In this document: piece by piece, positions 24,021-32,328 of the stretch
Numbering within the stretch: position 1 is the stretch's first letter
How the letters are laid out: the number at the start of each line of letters is the position of its first letter
Program-made: the position numbers and the translations under genes
Assembly (NCBI GenBank): GCA_002255105.1
Contig: NJEK01000005.1
Span: 1 to 45,545, forward strand
Direction of reading: 5' to 3'
Origin: Candidatus Wolframiiraptor sp. EX4484-121
Lineage (GTDB): Archaea; Thermoproteota; Nitrososphaeria_A; Caldarchaeales; Wolframiiraptoraceae
Length of the DNA stretch: 45,545 bases
Notes under the pieces: generated by a model
Told to the model about the DNA's origin: nothing
Database searches by the model: none
Seen by the model: only the letters and a program-made list of their open reading frames with translations

Positions 24021-25739
24021 CTACTTCTTAGGCTTACCAACCTCGCTCATGGGTTCTCCGGCTCTGATGACGTCGGCCGGCGTCTTAAGTCCTGGCGGGA
24101 ACCTCTGCTCCGGCGGATATTTCTCTGGATAGCCCTCCCTCTCTATGATCTCCTTATGCCTCTTAGCTAGGTCGTCTAGCGCCTGCTTCGGGCTCTTTTC
24201 CTCCATCAAGGCTGCGTGGATCTCCTCCTGAACGGCCAGCAACATCTCGGGGTAGAATGGCACGTTCCAGAAGTCTACTTGGAATGGTATCGAGTCGGCG
24301 TAGGCGCGGTTATATGGCGTCAGGCATACTCCTCCTCCGCCCTCAGCCCACATCCTCTGTTGCTCCGGCTCAAACCAGAACTTCATAAATGCTAGGGCCT
24401 CCTCGGCGTGCTTACTGTGGGCGTTGATGACCATGGGCTGTCCTCCGATGGTCGAGTATCTCCTAAAGATTCCATCGTCTCCCTTATGGCCCGGTGGTGG
24501 GACTACCTTGATGACATTGTATACCTTTGAGACTGATGGATCGAAGTTGCTGGGTAGGAAACCGCACCAATTGTATATCACCGCAACTCTTCCAGCCTGT
24601 AACGCCGCGTTCGTCTCATCATACCATGCCTCAGGAGCATTCGGAGGGGCATATTTCATTAGCTCCTTGTAGAATTCTAGGGCCTTAACGGCTCTATCGC
24701 TGTTTATGTATCCTTCAACCTCTCCAGTAATTGGGTCCCACCAATATTCTCCATGCACGTAGAGCATTGTTCCGAAGACGCATGCTATTGCGTCATACTG
24801 CTTTCCGAAGTGGGTTGCTATTCCATAGAAGTCTGCTTCAAGCCTCTTTCCGGCCAGCTCATCTCCAGCCTTCCTAGTGAAGAACTTCGCTATATCTCTC
24901 AGCTGATACCAGTCGAATTGGGCCGGATACCAGTCCTCATACTTCGTTGGAAGATCATATCCGTATTCGGCCTTAAAGTTCTCCCGCTCATCCGGATGGG
25001 TGAAGAGATCCTCCCTATAAACTATTACGAGTACGTCCCCCTCGTGGCCGAAGCCGACTATACAATCTCTGTTGCCCTGTGGATAGGTCATATAATAGGT
25101 TATCAGCGAGTCGTCGAATCTATTTATGAGCTGCTGAAGCTCCGGATCCTTTTCGATTATCGGGTTTAACCTCTTGATATGGCCTCCGGCATAGAGCTCT
25201 CCAAGCCACTGGCTATCCGAGATGAATATACTTGGCTCCTCAGACTTCGCGGCTAAGAATGTGGTAATCCTATCATGAACTACGGTCCAAGGTATTAGGT
25301 CCATCTTGACCGCGATCGGCTTGCCGAGCTTCCTCGCAGACCACTCGGGGAACTTCTTGGCGATCAGCCCCGTCAACCTTCCAGGAAGCCACTCAGGAGA
25401 GGCGAAAATCATGGTATAGACAGGCTTAACGGGGGTCGTCGGAGCCCCAGCGGTGACCGTCTTCGTCACCGTCTTGGTCTCGGTAACGGTTTTAGCGGCT
25501 CCGGCCACGGTCTTTGTAACCGTGGCCGCGGCGGCCGTCACGGTCTTGGTCTCGGTAACTTTCTGGGTTACGGTCGTCGCTCCAGGAGCTGCGGCCGATC
25601 CCGCAAAATATCCCCCAACTCCGGCCACAACCCCGGCGACTATAGCGCTTATGGCAACCTTCCCGGCCGTGCCTATGGCTTCACGTCTACTCAACTTCCT
25701 CTTAAATAGATCTTCTTTCTGCTTATCATTCATACCCAT
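24021..25739 (-). CDS. ABC importer substrate-binding protein with Tat-like or anchor signal
   Basis: This 572-residue extracellular binding protein belongs to the first importer. The N-terminus has a twin-arginine-like signal (KLSRREAIGTAGKVAIS) and a hydrophobic core, then a Thr/Val-rich linker of TVTKTV type (residues about 55-105) that would tether it to the membrane. The body is the extracellular solute-binding fold (FISDSQWLGELYAGGHIKRL, GFGHEGDVLVIVYR, EALAFMKFWFEPEQQ). The length of about 570 matches the GlpV-like group of glycerol binding proteins, longer than typical sugar-binding proteins. It is the first gene of the operon and has its own TATA box, with a leaderless start at ATG 25739. 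Confidence 0.92.
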   Translation of the reverse strand: MGMNDKQKEDLFKRKLSRREAIGTAGKVAISAIVAGVVAGVGGYFAGSAAAPGATTVTQKVTETKTVTAAAATVTKTVAGAAKTVTETKTVTKTVTAGAPTTPVKPVYTMIFASPEWLPGRLTGLIAKKFPEWSARKLGKPIAVKMDLIPWTVVHDRITTFLAAKSEEPSIFISDSQWLGELYAGGHIKRLNPIIEKDPELQQLINRFDDSLITYYMTYPQGNRDCIVGFGHEGDVLVIVYREDLFTHPDERENFKAEYGYDLPTKYEDWYPAQFDWYQLRDIAKFFTRKAGDELAGKRLEADFYGIATHFGKQYDAIACVFGTMLYVHGEYWWDPITGEVEGYINSDRAVKALEFYKELMKYAPPNAPEAWYDETNAALQAGRVAVIYNWCGFLPSNFDPSVSKVYNVIKVVPPPGHKGDDGIFRRYSTIGGQPMVINAHSKHAEEALAFMKFWFEPEQQRMWAEGGGGVCLTPYNRAYADSIPFQVDFWNVPFYPEMLLAVQEEIHAALMEEKSPKQALDDLAKRHKEIIEREGYPEKYPPEQRFPPGLKTPADVIRAGEPMSEVGKPKK

Positions 25740-25764
25740 TCACGCGTGTTAATAAGGAAGGTTG

Positions 25765-25773
25765 AATTATATA
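25765..25773 (-). promoter_or_regulatory. TATA box for the first ABC importer operon
   Basis: The minus strand reads ATATATAAT, centred about 30 bases before ATG 25739, so the mRNA should be leaderless. Confidence 0.6.
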
Positions 25774-25789
25774 TGTCTTTTGGAAATTT

Positions 25790-26356
25790 TTAGCGGATTT
25801 TGGGCTTAAATCTCCTCTTTAAGATCTTTATAGGCTTTCTGGAGACCTCGATCAGGTCCTCGGCGACCTCCAACTCCTCCCTCAACCTCTCATACTTCTT
25901 TAGATCCGTCATCTTGTAACCATATTTCAACATCTTTTCGGCGGCCTTCCGCTTCCATCCCTTAAAGAGAGATGAGATTATCCTGAGGATTATTATCGCC
26001 CTAAGCCCTGTAACGGTTATGCTCAGCTTCCTACCATCTTCACTTAACTTCTTTTCCTGAACATCCCCGAAGAGTCTAGCCATGGCCTCCACAACCTCGA
26101 CATCCCCGGCCAGAGAGATGTATGGAGTTAGGATTCTTCGATCTCCATGAACCATCTCTATATATCCGAGTTCCCCGCATGCCTGGAAGAATCCCGAGAT
26201 GAAGGCTGAGATCACCATGTGCTCAAGCTCCTTTAATGGAGGCTTCTCGGCTATAAGCTCCTTCATCTCCTCCAGATCATCTACCTCCCAATCATCCTCC
26301 GGAGTTGTTAGGGCGAGCCACCATTTCGGGATCTTGGGTTCATGCCTCCCACTCAT
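25790..26356 (-). CDS. LAGLIDADG-fold protein with degenerate catalytic motif (possible regulator)
   Basis: The middle of this 188-residue protein follows the homing-endonuclease layout: AFISGFFQACGELGYIEM stands where LAGLIDADG proteins read LxGfxDaDGs, followed by TPYISLAGDVEVVEAMARLF and a GLRAIIILRIISSLFKGWKR helix. The acidic residues needed for cutting are replaced (Gln and Cys), so nuclease activity is unlikely. Its ATG overlaps the stop of a membrane-anchored HTH gene by 4 nt. Retired LAGLIDADG folds can serve as DNA-binding modules (WhiA is the known case), so a regulatory role with the HTH partner is a fair inference. Fold assignment is by pattern only. Confidence 0.65.
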   Translation of the reverse strand: MSGRHEPKIPKWWLALTTPEDDWEVDDLEEMKELIAEKPPLKELEHMVISAFISGFFQACGELGYIEMVHGDRRILTPYISLAGDVEVVEAMARLFGDVQEKKLSEDGRKLSITVTGLRAIIILRIISSLFKGWKRKAAEKMLKYGYKMTDLKKYERLREELEVAEDLIEVSRKPIKILKRRFKPKIR

Positions 26357-26718
26357 CCATCACCATACTCCTTCAGCAGCCTCTTTCCGAGCCCGGTCGC
26401 TCTATACCGATACGGCTTCCCCTCCCTAATTATTAACCCTTCCTCAACCATCCTCTTGAGCAGCCTCGCGACATGCTCTCTGCTCAATCCAAGCTTCATG
26501 CTTAAATCCCTAGCCCTCAGCCCATCCGAAGATGATAGCTCCCTTAATATTCTCAGCATGGTCTCCGAGGGCCTCTCGGCCAGGTACGGGGATCCAGCCC
26601 TCTTCACGAGATTCATCGAAACGACCTTACTCCTCAATCTTAGGAGGATGAATGAGTAGATGATCGTCTGTATCGCGAATAGGCTGATGAAGACTATGAT
26701 CAATCCATAGTCCGACAT
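26353..26718 (-). CDS. Membrane-anchored winged-helix transcription regulator
   Basis: Residues 2-26 of this 121-residue protein are a membrane segment (YGLIIVFISLFAIQTIIYSF). The C-terminal 75 residues are a MarR/IclR-like winged helix (RILRELSSSDGLRARDLSMK, GLSREHVARLLKRMVEEGLI, REGKPYRYRATGLGKRLL). ATG 26718 is chosen over ATG 26736 because the TATA box at 26741-26753 predicts transcription starting near 26720. It lies between the two importer operons and probably responds to a sugar or membrane signal. Confidence 0.8.
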   Translation of the reverse strand: MSDYGLIIVFISLFAIQTIIYSFILLRLRSKVVSMNLVKRAGSPYLAERPSETMLRILRELSSSDGLRARDLSMKLGLSREHVARLLKRMVEEGLIIREGKPYRYRATGLGKRLLKEYGDG

Positions 26719-26740
26719 CTGGACATAAGTCTCCATAAGG

Positions 26741-26753
26741 GGTATAAATATAG
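26741..26753 (-). promoter_or_regulatory. TATA box for the membrane HTH gene
   Basis: The minus strand reads CTATATTTATACC, a near-ideal archaeal TATA box about 28 bases before ATG 26718. Confidence 0.6.
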
Positions 26754-26765
26754 TTGATTCGGGTT

Positions 26766-27614
26766 TCAGCCCTTGATAGCGCCTAGGGTGAGACCGCTGA
26801 CTATGTATCTCTGGATGAAGAGGGCTAAGATTACCGGCGGGATTATCGCCAATAGCTGTCTAACGCTGAGCGTGTAGAAGAGGACTCCGATCGTCGTAAC
26901 GCTTCCAGCTATATGGACGGGCATCGTCACCGCAACCTTAGATGTTAGGAGGAAGGCGAATAGGAACTCGTTCCACGAGAATGAGAATAGGAGTATGAAG
27001 ACGGCGACTATTGCAGGGGCTATTAATGGAACCGCTATCCTCCAGAGGATTGTGGAGGGAGATGCTCCATCGACCATGGCCGCCTCCTCTATCTCCCTTG
27101 GAAGAGATTTGAATGCATCTCTGAGAACTAGAACCGAGTATGGTAGGAAGAATGCGGAGTGGAGTATGATGACGGCTATATGTGTGTCTAGGAGTCCGGC
27201 GGTCTTGACCAATATATAGAAGGGTATCGCAACCGAGATTGCGGGCAAGAATCTCAGTGAGAGGAACCATGTAATTATATCGATGTTCTTCCACTTCTTA
27301 AACTCGTATCTGGCCAGCGCGTAGCCAGCTAAGATTCCAAGTACGGTCGATATCGTCGCGCTGGATAAGCCTATGATCGTGCTATTGATGAGGGCGTGTC
27401 TATTCTCGGCCCCGACCGTGACAAGCTCCGAGTGCCAATGTTTGAGCGTTGGTTCAAACTGTATGAAGGGTAGTACTCCTAGCGAGAACATATCTCTTGG
27501 AAGCTTTATCGAGGTAACTATCATCCATAGGATTGGGAAGAAGAAGAATGCTACGAAGATAAGTATTCCGATGTAGATTGCCGCCGTCTTAAGAATACTC
27601 GTCCTCCTAGGCAT
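26766..27614 (-). CDS. Carbohydrate ABC importer permease (MalG type), second importer
   Basis: The 282-residue protein has about six membrane segments. Its EAA loop reads SLPREIEEAAMVDGASPSTI. It overlaps the preceding permease gene by 8 nt. There is no dedicated ATPase in this operon; the MalK-type ATPase at 35559 is the best candidate partner. Confidence 0.93.
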   Translation of the reverse strand: MPRRTSILKTAAIYIGILIFVAFFFFPILWMIVTSIKLPRDMFSLGVLPFIQFEPTLKHWHSELVTVGAENRHALINSTIIGLSSATISTVLGILAGYALARYEFKKWKNIDIITWFLSLRFLPAISVAIPFYILVKTAGLLDTHIAVIILHSAFFLPYSVLVLRDAFKSLPREIEEAAMVDGASPSTILWRIAVPLIAPAIVAVFILLFSFSWNEFLFAFLLTSKVAVTMPVHIAGSVTTIGVLFYTLSVRQLLAIIPPVILALFIQRYIVSGLTLGAIKG

Positions 27615-28488
27615 AGTAGGATCTCACCCTCCTTATGAATATCATCATTATAACCATAACGATTATGAGGAAGACCATGCTGTATGCTGAGGCCGCTCCA
27701 AACTGGAAGCCCCTAAAGCCTGCCTTATAGATGTAGACGCTTTGAACCTCGGTGGCTATGCCCGGCCCTCCCCCAGCCATCAGGACGAATGGTATCTCGA
27801 AGATCTTCAGGGTGTCGACGAGCCTAAACATCGTAACCGTTATCAGAGGATATTTTAACATCGGGAGCGTAATGCTCTTAAAGATTTGGAACCCGGATGC
27901 GCCATCTATTTCCGCCGCCTCATAATATACGCGTGGGATCGCCTGGATACCTGCTAGGAAGATGAGGAAGCAGAATGGAGTCCACTCCCATACATCCCAT
28001 ATAACTACGGTCCATGGAGCCATAGTTGCGCTCGAACGCCATGAAATCGGTTGCAGTCCAAGAAGCTTTAGGTAGCCGTTAATGGGCCCGCCTGCCTCAT
28101 ACATGACAACCTCACCCATCAGGGCGATAGCAACGGGTGATGTGAAGAGCGGTATCAACAATATACTTCTAAAGAATCCTCTAAGCTTGATTTGATGGCT
28201 CATTAATACAGCTATTATCAGTCCTAGAATGATCTCGACGGGAACCGCGCCCGCAGTTATCAGAAATGTGACTCGGAGTGAGTTCCAAAACCTATAGTCA
28301 TGGAATTCATCAATATAGTTTCTAAGCCCGACGAATTCATAGGTTGGAATACCTAATTTCCAGTTCGTGAAGGATATGGCCGCAGAATATACTAGTGGGA
28401 ATATGACGAGGCTTAACGCATATAGTACTGGGATCGCCAGGAAGAGATGATAGACAGTGAACTTCGGCTTCACGACCCTTCCACCCAT
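27607..28488 (-). CDS. Carbohydrate ABC importer permease (MalF type), second importer
   Basis: This 293-residue protein has six membrane segments and the EAA-loop AIPRVYYEAAEIDGASGFQI, followed by the typical LPMLKYPLITVTMFRLVDTL. It is intact, unlike the equivalent permease of the first importer. It begins shortly after the stop of the binding-protein gene. Confidence 0.93.
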   Translation of the reverse strand: MGGRVVKPKFTVYHLFLAIPVLYALSLVIFPLVYSAAISFTNWKLGIPTYEFVGLRNYIDEFHDYRFWNSLRVTFLITAGAVPVEIILGLIIAVLMSHQIKLRGFFRSILLIPLFTSPVAIALMGEVVMYEAGGPINGYLKLLGLQPISWRSSATMAPWTVVIWDVWEWTPFCFLIFLAGIQAIPRVYYEAAEIDGASGFQIFKSITLPMLKYPLITVTMFRLVDTLKIFEIPFVLMAGGGPGIATEVQSVYIYKAGFRGFQFGAASAYSMVFLIIVMVIMMIFIRRVRSYYA

Positions 28489-28533
28489 CAGGTAAGGAAC
28501 GAGGAGAAATAAAAAGATTGGGATAGTGGGGGC

Positions 28534-30453
28534 TTACTCAAATATTAGGTCCTTTGGAACTACCCTATCGTCCCACAGCCATGGTCTGGGCTTATATGGG
28601 TTCGGCTTACCATAGCCTATGGCGTCGTGATACCACTTCTTCATCTTGTCTCTTCCATAGTCGTCTATCACCTTGTTTATGTCCTTCCAGCACCTATACA
28701 GCGCCTCCTCGACTGGTACGCCTGCGGCTATGGCCTCTCCAATTATATGGGTGTCTATTATCGTGAAGATCGCGGTGGCTCCAGGTATCCTGTGATAGTT
28801 ATACTGGCCGTCCATCGCGAACCAGTTGTTGAAGACCGCGATATGAGCCCTCCTCAGGTCTCCCTCATTATACCACGCAGTTGGATAGCCTGGATCCTTA
28901 AATCCTCCTGGTAGGTGATAGTCCGCCAACGTGGCGGTTCCACCGTAGTCGGTGAGCAGGTCGCTTAGGAAGCCTGGATCGATCCCGGTCCAGGCGTAGG
29001 CGCTGGCCGTAGTTAATCTATGCTGCTCCGGGGTTGCTACATAGGCTGAGAACCAGTATGCAGCTTCAGGAGCTTTTGACAGCTTTGAGACCCATGGGTG
29101 CCAATGGCATCCTGCTGGATCGCCGATGAGGTTTATCTTCTCAACCATACGCTTCTCCTTTAAGTCATAATAGACCTCGCTTCCAGGAGGCGGGGTGGTC
29201 ATCAGATATCCTCGCATCCTTGACTTCTCCGGGTTTCCTACCAGCGTGAAGGTGTCCGGCGGCATGAAGGTGAACATCGCCTTCTGCTTGTTTAGGAAGT
29301 AGTCCCAGGTCTCGGCGAAGGTGAAGGTTAGGGCGGCCTTGGGCGTGAATTTCGTGCAGATCTCGACGAATAGCTTGGTTCCCTCCACGATTCCAGGCGA
29401 CTTCACCAGCGGATCCATGGTCTCGGGATCGTAATAGAGGATGTTGTGGTATCTGTCCATCATTGGCCCTGGATTAACGATGAAGGGGGCCACGAAGGGC
29501 TCCCACCAGAAGGTTCCCTGCTCGCCGGTTCGGAGGCCCATGATCATTCCCCAGTCCGGCTCTCCATCCTCGTTCCAGTCCCATCCGGTGAAGAACTCAC
29601 ACATATCCCTGACCTTCTGCCAAGTCAGCTCCCTATCCCTGTACCACTTGTATGGGTTCAGCTCATACCCATACTTATCCTTGAACTCACGCCTCTTATC
29701 CTTATCCCTTAGAACCTTATCCATATACCTCATGTTCCAGTTCAGGTACCATGCATCGCTGTCCCATGGAACACCATACCAGTGCCCGCCCCACCTAGAG
29801 CACTGGGCCACCGCGTATGGAACAGAATCTGGATCCCACTTCGGGAATCGCGGATCCTTCATCCATTTATCTAGCTCCCACACATAACCTCCCGCGACGA
29901 GGTCTCCCATGATATTGCTGCATGGGACGAAGAAGTCGTACTTTCCTGCACCCGTTGTGAGGTCTGCCAAGATCTTGACGGGTAGGTCTGCGAAGGATAG
30001 CTCAACTATGTCTAGATCCGCCCCGGTCAGCTCCTTGAAGATAGGCCTATAATGGTATAGAACGCTCGAGATGGCTCCTTTAGGACCTCCAGCCAGGGTC
30101 GCACCAGTAATCTTAACTCCCTCAAACAGTTTCCCGGTCGGCGTGGTCGGCGTCGTCGCAACCGTAGCCGTAACCGTCGTGGGGACGGTCTTGGTAACGG
30201 TCTTAGTGACCGTCTCGGTAACTGTTGCGGCCCCAACGGTCTTCGTGGCCGTAACCGTCGTGGGGACGGTCTTGGTAACGGTCTTGGGCGGGGCTGCCGC
30301 TGAACCCGCGAAATACCCGCCGACTCCCGCGACCACACCGCACACCACAGCTGTTATCCCAACTTTCGCGGCCGTTGAGAGGGCTGCTCTCCTGCTAACC
30401 CTCTTATTGAGATTCAGCAGATTATTCTCCATCTTTTCATTCTCAGATGGCAT
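28534..30453 (-). CDS. ABC importer substrate-binding protein, second importer
   Basis: At 639 residues this is a large extracellular solute-binding protein. The N-terminus has a twin-arginine-like motif (RVSRRAALSTAAKVGITAVV) and a hydrophobic stretch, then a Thr/Val/Pro linker with repeated TVTKTV units up to about residue 115. The body includes YDFFVPCSNIMGDLVAGGYV and WDSDAWYLNWNMRYM. Aromatic-rich segments suggest an oligosaccharide or glycoside ligand. A TATA box at 30475-30485 makes ATG 30453 a leaderless start. The signal and linker closely match those of the first binding protein, suggesting a shared way of anchoring. Confidence 0.92.
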   Translation of the reverse strand: MPSENEKMENNLLNLNKRVSRRAALSTAAKVGITAVVCGVVAGVGGYFAGSAAAPPKTVTKTVPTTVTATKTVGAATVTETVTKTVTKTVPTTVTATVATTPTTPTGKLFEGVKITGATLAGGPKGAISSVLYHYRPIFKELTGADLDIVELSFADLPVKILADLTTGAGKYDFFVPCSNIMGDLVAGGYVWELDKWMKDPRFPKWDPDSVPYAVAQCSRWGGHWYGVPWDSDAWYLNWNMRYMDKVLRDKDKRREFKDKYGYELNPYKWYRDRELTWQKVRDMCEFFTGWDWNEDGEPDWGMIMGLRTGEQGTFWWEPFVAPFIVNPGPMMDRYHNILYYDPETMDPLVKSPGIVEGTKLFVEICTKFTPKAALTFTFAETWDYFLNKQKAMFTFMPPDTFTLVGNPEKSRMRGYLMTTPPPGSEVYYDLKEKRMVEKINLIGDPAGCHWHPWVSKLSKAPEAAYWFSAYVATPEQHRLTTASAYAWTGIDPGFLSDLLTDYGGTATLADYHLPGGFKDPGYPTAWYNEGDLRRAHIAVFNNWFAMDGQYNYHRIPGATAIFTIIDTHIIGEAIAAGVPVEEALYRCWKDINKVIDDYGRDKMKKWYHDAIGYGKPNPYKPRPWLWDDRVVPKDLIFE

Positions 30454-30474
30454 GTCTGATTAATGGCATGTCAT

Positions 30475-30485
30475 TTATTTAAATT
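30475..30485 (-). promoter_or_regulatory. TATA box for the second ABC importer operon
   Basis: The minus strand reads AATTTAAATAA, about 27 bases before ATG 30453. Strong and well spaced. Confidence 0.65.
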
Positions 30486-30578
30486 TTTTCTAGATAAAAG
30501 TTCACAATTCAACCCAATTAGGGCAAATATTCGATAAGCTCGAGCTCTGGGCGTGGGGAGGGATTAGCTTGCGGAAAT

Positions 30579-30980
30579 TTATCTTTTCGTGATGTCACAT
30601 AGCGTCACGGAGCGTAGAAGCAACATTGCGTCACTCAATCTACCTTCGGCTATCAGCTTCGCGGCCTCCATTATCGACGCTATATTTTCGTCGCTCATAA
30701 TCCCTAGGAATCTAAGGAGTAATATTGTGTAGACGCTTTTCCTGATATTGTCCATTGCTTGTCTCTTAGTCCTGGAGTAAGCCCCCTTGCTGACGCCTCT
30801 CAGCCTCGCCTTCTTCTCCGTGCTTAGTCTTAAGCCTAGAGATGCGGTTGCGAACTCCACCAGCAGGGTTTCGAGCTGGGGTTTGGTTAGGTGGGTTTCG
30901 ATCACGAGTTCCTCCAAGATCTTTGGATCGCCCAGATTCAGCCCAGATCTCCTCAAGAGATCCCTTAGAACTTTCCTCAT
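30579..30980 (-). CDS. Hypothetical protein, possible helix-turn-helix regulator
   Basis: The 133-residue protein is mostly helical. A basic region (KARLRGVSKGAYSRTKRQAM, DNIRKSVYTILLLRFLGIM) could be a DNA-binding helix-turn-helix. The C-terminal part (IASIMEAAKLIAEGRLSDAM) is helical. It stands alone between the second importer and another regulator on the same strand. It resembles uncharacterised archaeal regulators in general shape only; no firm family is given. Confidence 0.55.
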   Translation of the reverse strand: MRKVLRDLLRRSGLNLGDPKILEELVIETHLTKPQLETLLVEFATASLGLRLSTEKKARLRGVSKGAYSRTKRQAMDNIRKSVYTILLLRFLGIMSDENIASIMEAAKLIAEGRLSDAMLLLRSVTLCDITKR

Positions 30981-31026
30981 ATTCGCCGCCTTTTAGTAAT
31001 ACAGATTCGTAGACCCTAAAAACGAT

Positions 31027-31485
31027 TTAGATCGTTTCCTCGAACTCCTGCCCATCCATCTGAAATTCCTTTTCATGTAAGGGGATCCGGGATTGAGGTC
31101 TGGCCACCCTGTACCTTATTGTTCCACCGATCCTCCTCCTCTCCAAGAATCCCCTCTCAGCGAGTCTGGCCAGATAGGTCGAGGCGGTGCTTAGGCTCAG
31201 CGGCTCCCTATACTCCGATATATATGCCTCAACCGCGTCGCGTGATGTAAAGTATGTTGCCGGAAAATACATCGAGATTATCCTCGTGAGTTTGGCGAGC
31301 TTGCTTCCTTCATATCGGTATTCTTGCCGATCTTGCTCGGAGAATCCGCTGTAAAGCTCCATGAAATCTGCGATTTGCATAAGCTTCTCCCTGCTGATCC
31401 TTCCCTCGAAGATCATGATTATTCTATTTCCATCCTCATTCATCAGCTCGAATCTAATCCTACTCCTAGCCCTGCCGGTCCTCAA
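31027..31485 (-). CDS. Winged-helix DNA-binding protein
   Basis: The 152-residue protein has a central winged helix (KLAKLTRIISMYFPATYFTS, LSLSTASTYLARLAERGFLE, RRRIGGTIRYRVA). The N-terminal 60 residues (EDGNRIIMIFEGRISREKLM and onward) form a separate domain found ahead of archaeal winged helices. TTG 31485 is the nominal start; MNEDGN (residue 15) is an alternative. Regulatory targets are unknown; the flanking genes are sugar-related. Confidence 0.65.
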   Translation of the reverse strand: MRTGRARSRIRFELMNEDGNRIIMIFEGRISREKLMQIADFMELYSGFSEQDRQEYRYEGSKLAKLTRIISMYFPATYFTSRDAVEAYISEYREPLSLSTASTYLARLAERGFLERRRIGGTIRYRVARPQSRIPLHEKEFQMDGQEFEETI

Positions 31486-31577
31486 TGCAAGGTATCCTCC
31501 ACAGCTCCAGATTTAATCTTTAAATGGCCAACAACGATAAAATGTTCTGGAGATATTATTGTGGGGGTCTCCTGGAA

Positions 31578-31868
31578 TTACTTTGGCATTGAGCGTATGG
31601 TCTCCAAAATCGATATAGCCATCCAGAGCTGGGTTCTCGTAAACACGGGCATGTTTGGATCATTTATTATCTCCTCAATTATCTCTATTGCATTCGCGGC
31701 TCTGACCGCCGGAGCATATTTCTCATTGAACAGCTCATCTGCCGCGTTTTTCGCCGCCCTCCTAATGTTTCTGGGCGTGCCAACGTCGTTTGCCACAGCC
31801 TCAAGTATTTGAACGGCCTTATCTCTTTTCTCCTCCCAACCCTCGGATTCAGCCGCTTCCAACACCAA
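31578..31868 (-). CDS. UPF0147 family protein
   Basis: This 96-residue archaeal conserved helical protein carries the family core: AVQILEAVANDVGTPRNIRR, APAVRAANAIEIIEEIINDP, NMPVFTRTQLWMAISILE. The function is unknown. The nominal start is TTG 31868, with GTG 31865 close behind; an initiator further in cannot be ruled out. Confidence 0.88.
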   Translation of the reverse strand: MVLEAAESEGWEEKRDKAVQILEAVANDVGTPRNIRRAAKNAADELFNEKYAPAVRAANAIEIIEEIINDPNMPVFTRTQLWMAISILETIRSMPK

Positions 31869-31962
31869 TCCCCCTCATAAGGCCGGGACTTCAATTATAA
31901 AGTCATTAATTTCCTTATTTACGGTTTCCTTCGTGAGCGGTCGCGAGATTGTGCGAGGCTAA

Positions 31963-31970
31963 AAAGTTTA
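31963..31970 (+). promoter_or_regulatory. TATA box for the small gene at 31999
   Basis: AAAGTTTA is centred about 32 bases before ATG 31999, giving a near-leaderless transcript. Confidence 0.4.
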
Positions 31971-31998
31971 AGAGGTAGAGTGCTTAAAAAACGTTAAG

Positions 31999-32328
31999 AT
32001 GGCCGTTTTGAAGGGCTGGTACTCGCAGGACGGCTGGTCGACGAAGATATTATTCATCAATAAGGCGGATGAGGAGAACGAGATTAAGATGAGATTCTAC
32101 GATGGCGAGACGGATAAGGTTATCAAGGAGATCAAACTCGCCCTAAAACCACATGAGATTAAGTCTATCCTCTTAGATGATGTTGAGGGCTTAAGCGGAT
32201 GTAAGGGGGTCGTGAAGATCTACTCAAAGAAAAAGGTATATTGCGAGGGTCTATTAACCGAGAAAGACAAACCCAATAGCTATCTATACTATAGGTTGCC
32301 GGAGGTTCCGGAGGTCGGATTGGTTTAA
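31999..32328 (+). CDS. Hypothetical small beta-rich protein
   Basis: The 109-residue protein reads as alternating beta strands (STKILFINKADEENEIKMRF, KGVVKIYSKKKVYCEGLLTE) and opens MAVLKGWYSQDGWSTKI. No signal peptide or known domain was recognised. Its stop overlaps the stop of the convergent PfkB gene by 4 nt (32325-32328). The small compact sandwich-like shape suggests a binding role, but no function is assigned. Confidence 0.65.
   Translation: MAVLKGWYSQDGWSTKILFINKADEENEIKMRFYDGETDKVIKEIKLALKPHEIKSILLDDVEGLSGCKGVVKIYSKKKVYCEGLLTEKDKPNSYLYYRLPEVPEVGLV

Noticed and set aside
25790..26356. Active homing endonuclease.
   Set aside because: The acidic catalytic positions of LAGLIDADG are replaced by Gln/Cys and the gene is not inside an intron or intein.
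30027..30338. Antisense frame of Arg/Pro-rich repeats.
   Set aside because: It is a shadow of the Thr/Val-rich linker of the binding protein in the opposite strand.
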